Part shown: one piece after another, positions 9,860 through 17,823 of the stretch
Layout: each line of letters begins with the position of its first letter
Position numbering within the stretch: position 1 is the first letter of the stretch
DNA from: Bog-756 sp963737625
GTDB taxonomy: Bacteria > Actinomycetota > Acidimicrobiia > Acidimicrobiales > RAAP-2
Reading direction: 5' to 3'
Length of the DNA stretch: 64,000 nt
Assembly: GCA_963737625.1 (NCBI GenBank)
Contig: CAVTTK010000002.1
Location: forward strand, 1,550,001-1,614,000
Notes under the pieces: model-generated
Database searches by the model: none
Told to the model about the DNA's origin: nothing
The model's input: only the letters and a program-made list of their open reading frames with translations
Translations under genes and position numbers: made by a program

Positions 9860-10837
9860 TCAGCCCGATCTCGGGGTGGTGGCCGCGACGTGCGGTGGGG
9901 TGAGGTACTCGTCGACCGCGGTGGCGATGCCCTGGGCAATGACCCGCTGGCCGAGGCTGGAAGCGGCGATCGAGCCCTCGAAGGGGTCGGTCAGGTACAG
10001 GGGCTCGATGACGGCCCCCGGCATCTGACTGGGCGTAGCCAAGAATCCCGGCTCCGGTGGTCCGAGCAGCAGCAGGTGATGATACGAGGCGGCCTCGCCG
10101 GCCAGGCCACCGTCGCTGGCGCTGCCCACGAAGGAACCCAGGCTCCCGTCGGTCTGCACCCCGTCGTCGGGAATGGCCCACCCCTGGGCGTCCATGTCGG
10201 CCACCACGTCGTGCTGTACCAGCGTGGCTAGGCGCAGGCTGGCGGCGGCGAACGGCCGGGCCGTGTCGTAGGCGGTGAGGCTGCCAGCATCGTCTGGAGA
10301 GGCGCCGGCGTCGTAATAGATACCCACCATCGCCTGAGCATGGGCTTCGTTGGCACACACGTCGCGAGCCACCACGTCGTCGTGCGACCCGCTGAGTGAG
10401 AGCACTCCCCCGAACCGATCCACGGGAGTGAGCCGGACCACGGTGTCGGCGGTGGTGCGGGACACCACCACCCGGAAACCCTTGGCCCGAAGGAGATTCA
10501 TGACACCCAGCTCCACCGGGAGGGTCTCTGTGGCTTCGTCGATCGGTGCCCCAGACTGGGTTGTGCCGACGCCCCCCGGGTCGATCCCGCCGTGCCCGGC
10601 ATCCAAGAACACCGTCTCGTGGCGATTTCCCGCCGTCGGGGCGAACGCCACACAGGATCCGTCGGCGAACGCCGTCGGGTCGAGAGGAAGGCCCGACGCC
10701 TCCGGTGCCGAGGTTCCCGGCTGCGTCAGCACGACCGCGGCGACCACCACGAGGATCAGCGAGAGCAACCCGGTGACCGCGGCACGGCGTCGCCGCCGAA
10801 CGGCACGGCGTCGTTCGTGTTTCCGGGTGGCGTTCAT
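9860..10837 (-). CDS. N-acetylmuramoyl-L-alanine amidase (Amidase_3) with altered zinc site
   Basis: 325 residues: a basic N-terminus, one membrane anchor or signal at about 21-38, then an Amidase_3 domain. Family members cut the amide between MurNAc and the stem peptide. LDAGHGGIDPG holds the first zinc ligand (H82), EATETLP a glutamate ligand (E101 or E104), and VIEPLYLTD the catalytic Glu (about 278). The usual third zinc ligand, the His of SIHAN, is replaced: the position reads VGIYYDAG, so Tyr stands in its place. Either this subfamily uses another ligand or activity is reduced. Confidence 0.82.
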   Translation of the reverse strand: MNATRKHERRRAVRRRRRAAVTGLLSLILVVVAAVVLTQPGTSAPEASGLPLDPTAFADGSCVAFAPTAGNRHETVFLDAGHGGIDPGGVGTTQSGAPIDEATETLPVELGVMNLLRAKGFRVVVSRTTADTVVRLTPVDRFGGVLSLSGSHDDVVARDVCANEAHAQAMVGIYYDAGASPDDAGSLTAYDTARPFAAASLRLATLVQHDVVADMDAQGWAIPDDGVQTDGSLGSFVGSASDGGLAGEAASYHHLLLLGPPEPGFLATPSQMPGAVIEPLYLTDPFEGSIAASSLGQRVIAQGIATAVDEYLTPPHVAATTPRSG

Positions 10838-10907
10838 TGGCTAGGGGCGCTGCTTGGTGGCCGGCCTCGCGATTCGGCGAGACGGTGCCAGGACCCGGGG
10901 CCCTGTC

Positions 10908-10927
10908 CACCGGAGCCCTCTCCGGTG
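10908..10927 (-). terminator. GC-rich hairpin below the response-regulator gene
   Basis: A perfect 8-bp stem, CACCGGAG / CTCCGGTG, with a 4-nt loop. It lies about 150 bp beyond the stop of the response-regulator gene in its direction of transcription. There is no T-run, so it could only be an actinobacterial U-poor terminator. The call is weak. Confidence 0.3.
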
Positions 10928-11072
10928 CGAACGCCGTGGATTCGTCCTGGTGCGATGGTACCGACACCGCCATCAGAAGTGGTGGCAGACCAGGTGCCCC
11001 GTTTCCCTCAGGGGTGGGGTGGCATCGTGGGTAGCTCTGGCTCCGAGGTGCACCGCGCTGGCGACTTGGCCA

Positions 11073-11783
11073 TCACCCGATTGATGCGGGATCGCCGTTG
11101 CCGGTGACCGCGTCGACGAACCGGTAGCCGGCCCCCCGGACCGTTTCCACCATCGTGGGCAGCCCGGGCCGGCTGAGCTTGCGCCGGAGATAGCCGACGT
11201 ACACATCGACAACGTTGCTTCCCGTGTCGAAGGAGTAGCCCCAGACGTGCCCGAGGATCTGGACCCGGGACAACACCTGATTGGGATGGCGCATGAACAG
11301 TTCCAGTAGGGCCCACTCCTTCGGGGCCAGGTCAATACGCTGCCCCGATCGCCATGCCACTTTGCTCAGCAGGTCAAGGCGGAGGTCGCCCACCGATAGT
11401 TGGGAACAACTGGCTTGGTCCACGGATCGGGAGGCGGCGCGGATCCGGGCCAACAGTTCGTCGAAGGAAAACGGCTTCGTCACATAGTCATTGGCTCCGG
11501 CGTTGAGCCCGTCCACCTTGTCGGCCACCTCGGCCCGTGCCGTCAGGATGATGACAGGCATGGCCAGGCCATCCCGCCGCATCCTCCGAAGCAGATCCTG
11601 CCCATCCCCGGCCGGCAGCCCCAGGTCCAACAAGACGAGGTCGATGTCCGTGGACGTGGCGTCGAGCAGCGCCGCCGCCTCATCTGCTGCGCCGGCCACG
11701 ATCGTGCCGTAGCCCTCGGCGTTGAGCCCCTTGGTCAGAAACGAGGAGATGCCACGATCGTCTTCCACTATGAGGATCTGCAT
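11073..11783 (-). CDS. OmpR/PhoB-family response regulator
   Basis: 236 residues. The receiver domain (1-115) has the acidic pair ED at 7-8 and the phosphoacceptor D53 in VLLDLGLP. It also has the conserved Thr (ILTARAE) and Lys (YVTKPFSFDE). The winged-helix DNA-binding domain (about 130-225) ends VRGAGYRFVD. It starts the base after the stop of the histidine kinase gene, so the two are translated together. It is the last gene of the redox block that begins at 18346 and likely controls that block or an envelope response (inference). Confidence 0.93.
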   Translation of the reverse strand: MQILIVEDDRGISSFLTKGLNAEGYGTIVAGAADEAAALLDATSTDIDLVLLDLGLPAGDGQDLLRRMRRDGLAMPVIILTARAEVADKVDGLNAGANDYVTKPFSFDELLARIRAASRSVDQASCSQLSVGDLRLDLLSKVAWRSGQRIDLAPKEWALLELFMRHPNQVLSRVQILGHVWGYSFDTGSNVVDVYVGYLRRKLSRPGLPTMVETVRGAGYRFVDAVTGNGDPASIG

Positions 11784-13253
11784 TCACACCCCCACCGGCA
11801 CGAGGTTGGGCACGGCCACCATGCGTGCCTTGGGGAGCACGATGGCGGCACGGCAACCCCCCAGTGGGGAACGACCGAGTTCGAACGTACCCCCATGGGC
11901 TTCCGCTACCGCCGTCACGATGGCCAGGCCGAGTCCGGTCCCGTCTCGGTCAGCGTTGCCGAGCCGCCTGAACCGCTCGATCACCGAGGGAAGCTCGTCA
12001 CCGGGGATCCCCGGACCCGAGTCGTCCACGGAGATGACCAGTTCACCGGTGCCCGCCCTCACGGCGGCTCGGATCCCGATGGCGTCTCCGTGGGCGGTGG
12101 CCCGAACGGCATTGTCGAGCAGATTGAGCAAGGCACCGCGCAGCTTGGCCACGTCGACATCGAGAACGAGATCGGGAACGGGATCCAAGAACCACGACCG
12201 TTCAGCCAGCACCCGGACGGAATCGAACAGCTCGGACAGGAACGTGCGGAGGTCGAGGGGTTGGCTGTCCAGGAAATCCGGTTCGAGGGCCCGCCCCAAC
12301 ATCAGCAGCCTCTCGACCAGCGCGCCCATGTGCTCGAGCTCGTCGACCACCACTCCGACGGTGTCTCGTACCTCCTCGTAGTCAACGCCATTCTGGCGAA
12401 CTAGTACCTCGAGGTGTCCGCGGGCAACGGTGAGGGGTGTCCGCAGCTGGTGCGACACATCGGATAGAAGTCGACGCTGCATGACCATGGCCGCCTGCAA
12501 GCGGTCCAGCATGGCGTCGAAGGTGGCGGCCAGCTGGCCTACCTCGTCGTCGGTCCCCTGGTCTCCGAGCCGACGATCGAGGTCGCCGTCGTTGATGGAC
12601 GCGGCCGTCGTCGTGATCCGGCCAACATTGCGGAGGAGCCGGCGGAGCAGCAGGTAAGCCCCGGCCACCGCCCCGACCAGGGCCACGAGAGCTTCAGCCA
12701 GGATGAGCAGGAGGGCGCGGTTCTGATCGGTCCGCAGCTGGGACAGGTCCGCGGTAACCACCATCGTGCCCAGCGAGGTGCTGCCCGAGCGGATGGGTGC
12801 CACCAGGTAGAGGGTGGGGATCCCATTCACCACCGACTGGGTCGACGTCGTCCGGGGCGGTGGAGACGCCAGCGCAGATCGGAAGGTGGCCGTCCCCAGG
12901 AGTGGCGCCGAGCCCACGCTCCCCAACCGGGACCCGTCGGGCAGGCGGACCATGATGGTCTCCCCCTGGGGCAGGACCCGGCTCCGGAGATAGGCAACGG
13001 TGTCGGGCTCCAAGCTGGATGCTCCGGCTCCCACGACAGCCTTCTCGAAGCTGTCCACCTCGGCGGCAAGTCCCCGCGTGGTAGATGCCACGGACTGGTT
13101 GGTGAAGGCCCGTCCCGTCTCGAGTGCCGTGATCGAAAGAATGGCCACCAGCAGCAGGCCCAGAAAGGCGGCCAGACGGGTGGCAGAGCCGAACCGCCTT
13201 CGCCCGGATCGGCGGTCGGCTCGGGCCACTCGGCGGTCCTCGGACGACGTCAC
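11784..13253 (-). CDS. Membrane sensor histidine kinase
   Basis: 489 residues. One membrane helix at about 26-48, an extracytoplasmic sensor of roughly 130 residues, and a second helix at about 180-205 are followed by HAMP. The phosphoacceptor H-box is SDVSHQLRTPLT, and the ATPase boxes are NLLDNAVRAT, VDDSGPGIP and GTGLGLAIV. The start GTG overlaps the TGA of the preceding small secreted-tail gene by 4 bp, tying the kinase to that gene. Its partner is the response regulator directly below. The signal is unknown; its place in a redox operon suggests an envelope redox or metal cue. Confidence 0.92.
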   Translation of the reverse strand: MTSSEDRRVARADRRSGRRRFGSATRLAAFLGLLLVAILSITALETGRAFTNQSVASTTRGLAAEVDSFEKAVVGAGASSLEPDTVAYLRSRVLPQGETIMVRLPDGSRLGSVGSAPLLGTATFRSALASPPPRTTSTQSVVNGIPTLYLVAPIRSGSTSLGTMVVTADLSQLRTDQNRALLLILAEALVALVGAVAGAYLLLRRLLRNVGRITTTAASINDGDLDRRLGDQGTDDEVGQLAATFDAMLDRLQAAMVMQRRLLSDVSHQLRTPLTVARGHLEVLVRQNGVDYEEVRDTVGVVVDELEHMGALVERLLMLGRALEPDFLDSQPLDLRTFLSELFDSVRVLAERSWFLDPVPDLVLDVDVAKLRGALLNLLDNAVRATAHGDAIGIRAAVRAGTGELVISVDDSGPGIPGDELPSVIERFRRLGNADRDGTGLGLAIVTAVAEAHGGTFELGRSPLGGCRAAIVLPKARMVAVPNLVPVGV

Positions 13254-13750
13254 TCGTCACCCCCCTCGCCCCAGCCCGGTCTCGTGGTGGTCGTTGTCGT
13301 GGGGGGAGCGACCGGAAGTGTCGTCGTCGTTGTCGTCGGAGTCTCCGTCCCGGACGAGGGGACCACGGTGGTCGTCGGGGTCTCCGGTGCACCGACTCCG
13401 ACTTGTCCCCCGTCGCTACCCCGGTCGGAGCCCGGGGCGACAGCCGTCACCGAGGGAGACGGGGCGGTCCCCGCCGGGGCAGGGGGCTCCCTCGTGGCGA
13501 CTGGAGGTCCCGATCGGGTGATCACCGGTCGCGACGGAGCCACGACCTGATCGGCGGGGGCGGAACCCGGTGGATCCGATGTCGTAGTGGCTGCCGGAAC
13601 CTGGGTGTTCCCGGTCCCGGGCACCTGGAGCTGCACCTCCCGGGGAAGGGGCACCGTGGAGGAGGCGAAGGTCCCCTCGGCCGCAGCCACCGTGCCAGTG
13701 GTCAGGGCGATGGCCGCCAGACCGGGGATGGCCCACCAGGGAAACTTCAT
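13250..13750 (-). CDS. Small membrane-anchored or secreted Pro/Thr-rich tail protein (third of three)
   Basis: About 166 residues from ATG 13750, which has a GAGGTG site 6 nt upstream; a GTG at 13759 is the alternative. A short hydrophobic signal or anchor (WWAIPGLAAIALTTGTVAAA) is followed by a low-complexity chain rich in Pro, Thr, Ser and Val. The chain ends in Thr runs and RPGWGEGGDE. No domain is recognised. It sits between the ferredoxin gene and the histidine kinase gene and overlaps the kinase start by 4 bp. Two other proteins of the same design lie at the head of the operon. It may be an extracytoplasmic spacer or sensor partner (inference). Confidence 0.75.
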   Translation of the reverse strand: MKFPWWAIPGLAAIALTTGTVAAAEGTFASSTVPLPREVQLQVPGTGNTQVPAATTTSDPPGSAPADQVVAPSRPVITRSGPPVATREPPAPAGTAPSPSVTAVAPGSDRGSDGGQVGVGAPETPTTTVVPSSGTETPTTTTTTLPVAPPTTTTTTRPGWGEGGDE

Positions 13751-13802
13751 CCACGGCACCTCGTGGCGCCTCTGCCGGAGCGGGTCGATGCCGTCATTGT
13801 CG

Positions 13803-14042
13803 CTATCGGGCTCTTCGACTCGACCGGGTACCGATCTCCCCGTCCCCGGTGATCACAATGGCTCCGTTGGGACACGCCGCCGCCGCCCGACGCGCCCTCT
13901 TGATCGCATCTCGTCCCTCGAGGGACGAAGACACCACCCGACCGAATCCCCAATCGTCGAGTTCGATGCCCTCGGAGAACTGCAGCGCACAGATGGCATG
14001 GCCCCGGCATCGGATGGGATCAATCCTGACCCTCGCGGTCAT
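13803..14042 (-). CDS. Small ferredoxin with CxxHxxC site
   Basis: 79 residues. The cluster motif is C-R-G-H-A-I-C near residue 12, with the last ligand in ACPNGAI, so His replaces the second Cys of a [4Fe-4S] ferredoxin. That CxxHxxC...CP pattern is known from single-cluster actinobacterial ferredoxins, many of them partners of cytochromes P450. Its ATG overlaps the TGA of the NuoF-like gene by 4 bp, so stoichiometric production with that flavoprotein is likely. In this operon it probably carries electrons from the NuoF-like protein toward the membrane heme protein (inference). Confidence 0.85.
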   Translation of the reverse strand: MTARVRIDPIRCRGHAICALQFSEGIELDDWGFGRVVSSSLEGRDAIKRARRAAAACPNGAIVITGDGEIGTRSSRRAR

Positions 14043-15403
14043 CGCCACTCCCGGGATCCGGTCTCGGCGGAAGGGACAGGAAACACCGGTGGGTGTGTCA
14101 CGTCGGGGCACACCCGTCCGGACAGGTGGGCGTCGACATCAGCCGCGAACGCGCCCAGTGCCGACCGGATCAGGCGGACAACGCCGTCCGGGTGGCTACA
14201 GGCTCCACTTCCGTCGACCGCCTCGGCCAGTGAGACCAGGTGTCGTAGCCCGCGACGTCGCATCCGACCCCCGGCCAAGGCGGCCCAGGCGCGGGCCAGG
14301 CGGGGGAGCCCGTGGACACAGGGACCGCACTGACCGGCGGTCTCACCGGCGAGATAGCCGACCAGTCGGGCGGTCTCGTCCAACCCGCACCGACCATGGG
14401 GGAGCACACCGATCAGGCCGCATCCCGGCGTGCACCCGATCCGCTGGAGGCCATCACGGTCCAGGGGGGTGGACCAGGCCCGGTGGCCGTCGACCCACGT
14501 ACCGGCATACCCGCCCACCAACACGGCGGCCGGGGGTGATCTCACCGCGCCGTGCACCAGTAGCTCGCCGAAGGTCGCCGGACCCACCAGCTCGACCACC
14601 TGACCAGGATGTTCGACGGCACCGACCAGGGTGAACAATCGTGAGACCGGCCCCGTAGCGTCGATCTCCCCAGCCGGCGCACCAAGCAGCGGTCGGTCCG
14701 TCCGGCCGCCATGGATGAGCAGCATCACCTGGGCCATGGTCTCGGCATTGTTGACCACGGTGGGCCGACCGGAGGGGCCGACATGTGCCATAGGCACCGC
14801 TGCGAAGTGGGGGCGGGCCTCGCCGCCCTCGAGTAGCGCAGCAACAGCGCTGGCCTCTCCCGACACGTAGTTGTCCGGACCCACCGACAGCTGCCACGGA
14901 GGATCGGACCGACCGGCCGCACGGCGCTGGGCGATGGCGTGGGCCAACGAAGTCCCGGCCGCCACCGCTTGCTTGTGGAAGTGGACGATCACCCGGTCGG
15001 CACCCACCACCGCAGCAACGGCGGCGGCCCCATCGAGAACCATATGGGGTCGGTAGGTGATCAGAGTCCGATCCTTCCGGCTGGCCGGCTCGCTCTCGCT
15101 GGCGTTCACCACCACCAAGGGACGCCCCGGGGCCAGGATGGCGGTGTCCAGCTTTCTGGCCAAGGGAAAGCCTCCCCCGCCGCGACCGTCGAGCCCGCTG
15201 GACCGGATGGCGTGGCGGATCCCCTCCCGAGTCGCCCAGGGATCCAGCCGGCCCCAGCGGGACTCGTGTGACTCGAGAGATTCGGCCCCCTCGGATGGCA
15301 ACGGACCGGACAGCAGACGAGTGCCGGGTCCGCCCAACCCGCCGCCGGCGGGGACCGGGTCGAGGGCGAACGCCGGAGTCTCGAGCAGGGGCAGGCCGGT
15401 CAT
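14039..15403 (-). CDS. NuoF-like NADH/FMN flavoprotein
   Basis: 454 residues related to the 51-kDa subunit of complex I, without partner subunits of complex I nearby. FMN/NADH motifs are present in divergent form: GLDGRGGGGFPLARKL, VVNASESEPASRKDR, GEASAVAALLEGG and NNAETMAQV. The C-terminal iron-sulfur site has Cys in GQCGPC and a later GSGACSHP, but the position of the first Cys of the canonical SCGxCxPC is Ala. The start ATG overlaps the stop of the membrane heme gene upstream, and its own stop overlaps the ferredoxin start. It likely oxidises NAD(P)H and feeds the ferredoxin (inference). Confidence 0.85.
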   Translation of the reverse strand: MTGLPLLETPAFALDPVPAGGGLGGPGTRLLSGPLPSEGAESLESHESRWGRLDPWATREGIRHAIRSSGLDGRGGGGFPLARKLDTAILAPGRPLVVVNASESEPASRKDRTLITYRPHMVLDGAAAVAAVVGADRVIVHFHKQAVAAGTSLAHAIAQRRAAGRSDPPWQLSVGPDNYVSGEASAVAALLEGGEARPHFAAVPMAHVGPSGRPTVVNNAETMAQVMLLIHGGRTDRPLLGAPAGEIDATGPVSRLFTLVGAVEHPGQVVELVGPATFGELLVHGAVRSPPAAVLVGGYAGTWVDGHRAWSTPLDRDGLQRIGCTPGCGLIGVLPHGRCGLDETARLVGYLAGETAGQCGPCVHGLPRLARAWAALAGGRMRRRGLRHLVSLAEAVDGSGACSHPDGVVRLIRSALGAFAADVDAHLSGRVCPDVTHPPVFPVPSAETGSREWR

Positions 15404-16221
15404 TCGAACTCCACCGCCACAGGGCGACCCACGTGGCGGGCCACCCACCGGGTGATCTGGACTGTCCCCACCACCCCCCCAGTGATCACGTACAACCAAC
15501 GCAGGGTGTGGCTGTCACTACCGGCCATGGCGCCGTGAGCCAGGCACAGACAGAACACCAAGGCCGAAAGGGAGTGGATGGGGAACCACACCCGCTTGGC
15601 CAGCGATCCGGCCAGGGCCGCTGTGGCGCCGACCAGCACGATGCCGTAGAGCCCGATGGTTCCCAAGGCCACGGCCGTCGGACGGTAGTGGGAGTGCCAG
15701 GGAACAAACGTGCCCGTCCACCCCACGCCGGCATAGTGATCGAGGGCGATGGACACCAGATGACCGGCTAGGAGAACCACCGTGCACGCGGCCAACACCA
15801 CGTGAGCTCGCAACAGGGCCTCCGGCCGGGGCGACCACAACCGGTTCCGCCACGGGTGCCGGAGCCAGATGCCCAGAACCACGAGGGCGGCCAGAGTCAG
15901 GTACGAGGCCACGCCCAGGCTCCGACCGAGGATCCACGGAAGCATTCGATTGTGGACGAGTGCTCCGTTCCGCAGCGTGACCTGGTAGGCGATCACTGTC
16001 GTCACCGACATCACAGCCACCACCAAGAGCAGCGTGCCGGTGGCCGACCTGACGGTCCTGGGGCCGTCCCCATGGCGGCCACGGGTCGGGCCCGTGACCG
16101 GGAGGTCGTCGGTTCTGGTCAGCTCGGGAACGGGTTGTGGAGCCGGGAACGACGAACGCAACGGTGCCCCCGGGGCCTCCGTAGGCGAGCGCACCGTGGA
16201 ATCTGCCGGGCGCACCGTCAT
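15400..16221 (-). CDS. Ferric-reductase-type bis-heme transmembrane protein
   Basis: 273 residues. A polar N-terminus of about 70 residues precedes roughly six membrane helices. Two His pairs have the spacing of NOX / ferric reductase heme ligands: H-x13-H in RAHVVLAACTVVLLAGHL and H-x12-H in IHSLSALVFCLCLAHG. Unlike NOX or FRE proteins it has no FAD/NAD domain, so electrons must come from separate proteins, most likely the NuoF-like protein and ferredoxin encoded directly downstream. ATGA overlaps join it to ApbE upstream and to the NuoF-like gene downstream. Predicted role: passing electrons across the membrane. Confidence 0.82.
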   Translation of the reverse strand: MTVRPADSTVRSPTEAPGAPLRSSFPAPQPVPELTRTDDLPVTGPTRGRHGDGPRTVRSATGTLLLVVAVMSVTTVIAYQVTLRNGALVHNRMLPWILGRSLGVASYLTLAALVVLGIWLRHPWRNRLWSPRPEALLRAHVVLAACTVVLLAGHLVSIALDHYAGVGWTGTFVPWHSHYRPTAVALGTIGLYGIVLVGATAALAGSLAKRVWFPIHSLSALVFCLCLAHGAMAGSDSHTLRWLYVITGGVVGTVQITRWVARHVGRPVAVEFE

Positions 16222-17147
16222 CCTCCCGCCCTGCGCCACAGCACATGCCGGTCCATCCGGGGGCTCTCCTCCACGTCCCCCTCGGCGGTGACCCACAATG
16301 CGGCAATGTTGCGGCGCCGTGCTTCATGGCCGATGCCGTCGCGTCCGCACAAAAAGAGGATCTTGCTCATCACCTCGGATTCGGCGGGATCGTCGCCGAC
16401 GACGGTCACCGCCATCAGACCCTGGCCGCCCGGAGTACCCGTACGGGGATCGACCAGGTGGTGGACGGGACGGCCGGCGGCACGCCACCTGCGGAGGCGG
16501 ACCGACGACGTGGCACAGGAGACATCGCGGAGCTCAAGCACCGCCACCCAATCAGCGGCGTCCCCGTTGGGGTCTTCGACCGCCACACGCCAACCTGGTC
16601 CCTCTGGCCCGACCCCCCGGCACAGGCAGTCTCCTCCGGCATCGATCAGGAAGTCATGGTGCGTACCGGCCAGGCGGTCCGCGGCCCACCGCACGGACAG
16701 CCCCTTGCCGATGCCGCCAAGGTCGATGGCCACCCCGCCGAGGTGCACCTGAGGGCGTCGTCCACCGCGGAAGCGCGGGCGCCACCTCCCCATCGGGCCA
16801 CGACCGGAGGCCACTCCGGACGTCTCGACGGTGCCACCCTCGAACGGCAGGGAGCGATCGTAGCCCAGACGTACCAGGTCACCGAGGACGCGTGGGTCGA
16901 AGCGACCGCGGGTGTGCTCGTAGGCCCGATGAGCCTCGCGGACGGCATCGAAGAGCACGTGCGGGACCGGGTGCCAACGGGCGGGTGCCGCGTTCATCCG
17001 CATCAGGGCGCTGTCGCCGTTGAATCGTGAACAGGTGGCATCCACGGTTCGAAATACCTGTTTGGCGGCAGCCAGAGCCGCGGCATGACCGGTCGTTCGA
17101 GAGTCCCCACGGCTGACGATGGCAATGGTCGAGGCCATAGCGCGCAC
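16218..17147 (-). CDS. apbE: FAD:protein FMN transferase
   Basis: 309 residues from GTG 17147 (ATG 17138 is also possible). ApbE motifs are VHLGGVAIDLGGIGKGLSV, FLIDAGGDCLCRG and HHLVDPRTGTP, with the DDPAESEVMSKIL segment near the end. Family members transfer FMN from FAD onto a Thr of extracytoplasmic redox proteins. No signal peptide is seen, so this version may act in the cytoplasm or be exported another way. No FMN_bind-domain substrate is encoded in the window. Its stop overlaps the start of the bis-heme membrane gene. Confidence 0.9.
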   Translation of the reverse strand: MRAMASTIAIVSRGDSRTTGHAAALAAAKQVFRTVDATCSRFNGDSALMRMNAAPARWHPVPHVLFDAVREAHRAYEHTRGRFDPRVLGDLVRLGYDRSLPFEGGTVETSGVASGRGPMGRWRPRFRGGRRPQVHLGGVAIDLGGIGKGLSVRWAADRLAGTHHDFLIDAGGDCLCRGVGPEGPGWRVAVEDPNGDAADWVAVLELRDVSCATSSVRLRRWRAAGRPVHHLVDPRTGTPGGQGLMAVTVVGDDPAESEVMSKILFLCGRDGIGHEARRRNIAALWVTAEGDVEESPRMDRHVLWRRAGG

Positions 17148-17214
17148 CGTGGCGGTGCGTTCGTCGCTCGTGGGCGCGTCGCTCGTAGAGCCGGAATACG
17201 GGGCGAGTTCCGCC

Positions 17215-17823
17215 TCATGGCTTAGCAGGGGAGGCGCCTGTCGTTGTCGTCACTGCGGGGGGTGGGGTCGTCACTACCGGAGCAGGGGTGGTCACGGTCG
17301 GTGCTGCCGGTGGGAGTGTGGCCGACGTCGTGGCCGGCGACCCTGCTGGGGTCTGACCGGCAGGTGACGCAGGGCCCGAGGTCCCCGCGGGCGTCCCGGT
17401 GGGGGTGCGGGCCGCTCCCCCGGCGCCGGAGGTTCCGCTCGGTTGGGTGGGACTGCCCATCGTCCCGGTGCCCGTGGCTGCGGCCGGACCAGCGACCCCC
17501 GATGCGGCCGAACCGATGGTCGGTGATCCCGGCGCGCTTCCCGGCGATGTCGTCGACGGCGACCCGGATGCCCCGTCGAGCTGCTGGGTGGTCGAGTCGA
17601 TGGACGCCTTGAGTTGGGCGATGGTCTGCTGGTCGGAGGCTATCTGCTTCGACGTCTGCTCCCCCGAGCCGGTGTTGAACGTCGCGGGGGCCGGGGGGGC
17701 GGTCCGAACGGCCCACGTGAGCGTGAGGCCGGTGACGCCCACGGTTGCCGCAGCGGCCACCGCCGAGGACACCGTGCTTCTCCGACGTCGCCGGGACTGC
17801 GGACCGTTCGGCCGATCAGTCAC
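17215..17823 (-). CDS. Membrane-anchored Pro/Thr/Gly-tail protein (second of three)
   Basis: 202 residues from GTG 17823, which overlaps the stop of the upstream tail gene by 8 bp. An Arg-rich cytoplasmic start (SRRRRR) and one membrane helix at about 17-40 precede a short predicted coiled coil (KQIASDQQTIAQLKASIDST). A long unstructured tail of Pro, Thr, Gly, Ser and Ala then ends TTTTGASPAKP. At 83-90 it reads DGASGSPS, which only loosely resembles the DxxSGAT flavinylation motif: the Ala-Thr pair is not kept. No domain is recognised. It lies directly ahead of apbE. Confidence 0.72.
   Translation of the reverse strand: MTDRPNGPQSRRRRRSTVSSAVAAAATVGVTGLTLTWAVRTAPPAPATFNTGSGEQTSKQIASDQQTIAQLKASIDSTTQQLDGASGSPSTTSPGSAPGSPTIGSAASGVAGPAAATGTGTMGSPTQPSGTSGAGGAARTPTGTPAGTSGPASPAGQTPAGSPATTSATLPPAAPTVTTPAPVVTTPPPAVTTTTGASPAKP

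Noticed and set aside
13284..13550. Rightward Val/Gly-rich frame opposite the third tail protein
   Set aside because: It is the antisense of Thr/Pro repeats (ACC/CCG codons read backwards) and has no start signal. The same holds for the frame at 17856-18119.
17148..17218. ATG at 17218 as apbE start (ATGA overlap)
   Set aside because: It is in a different frame from the ApbE domain; a frameshift is possible but nothing else supports it.
17215..17823. DGASGSPS as an ApbE flavinylation site
   Set aside because: It only loosely resembles DxxSGAT; the Ala-Thr acceptor is missing and there is no FMN_bind fold, so I do not call this protein the ApbE substrate.
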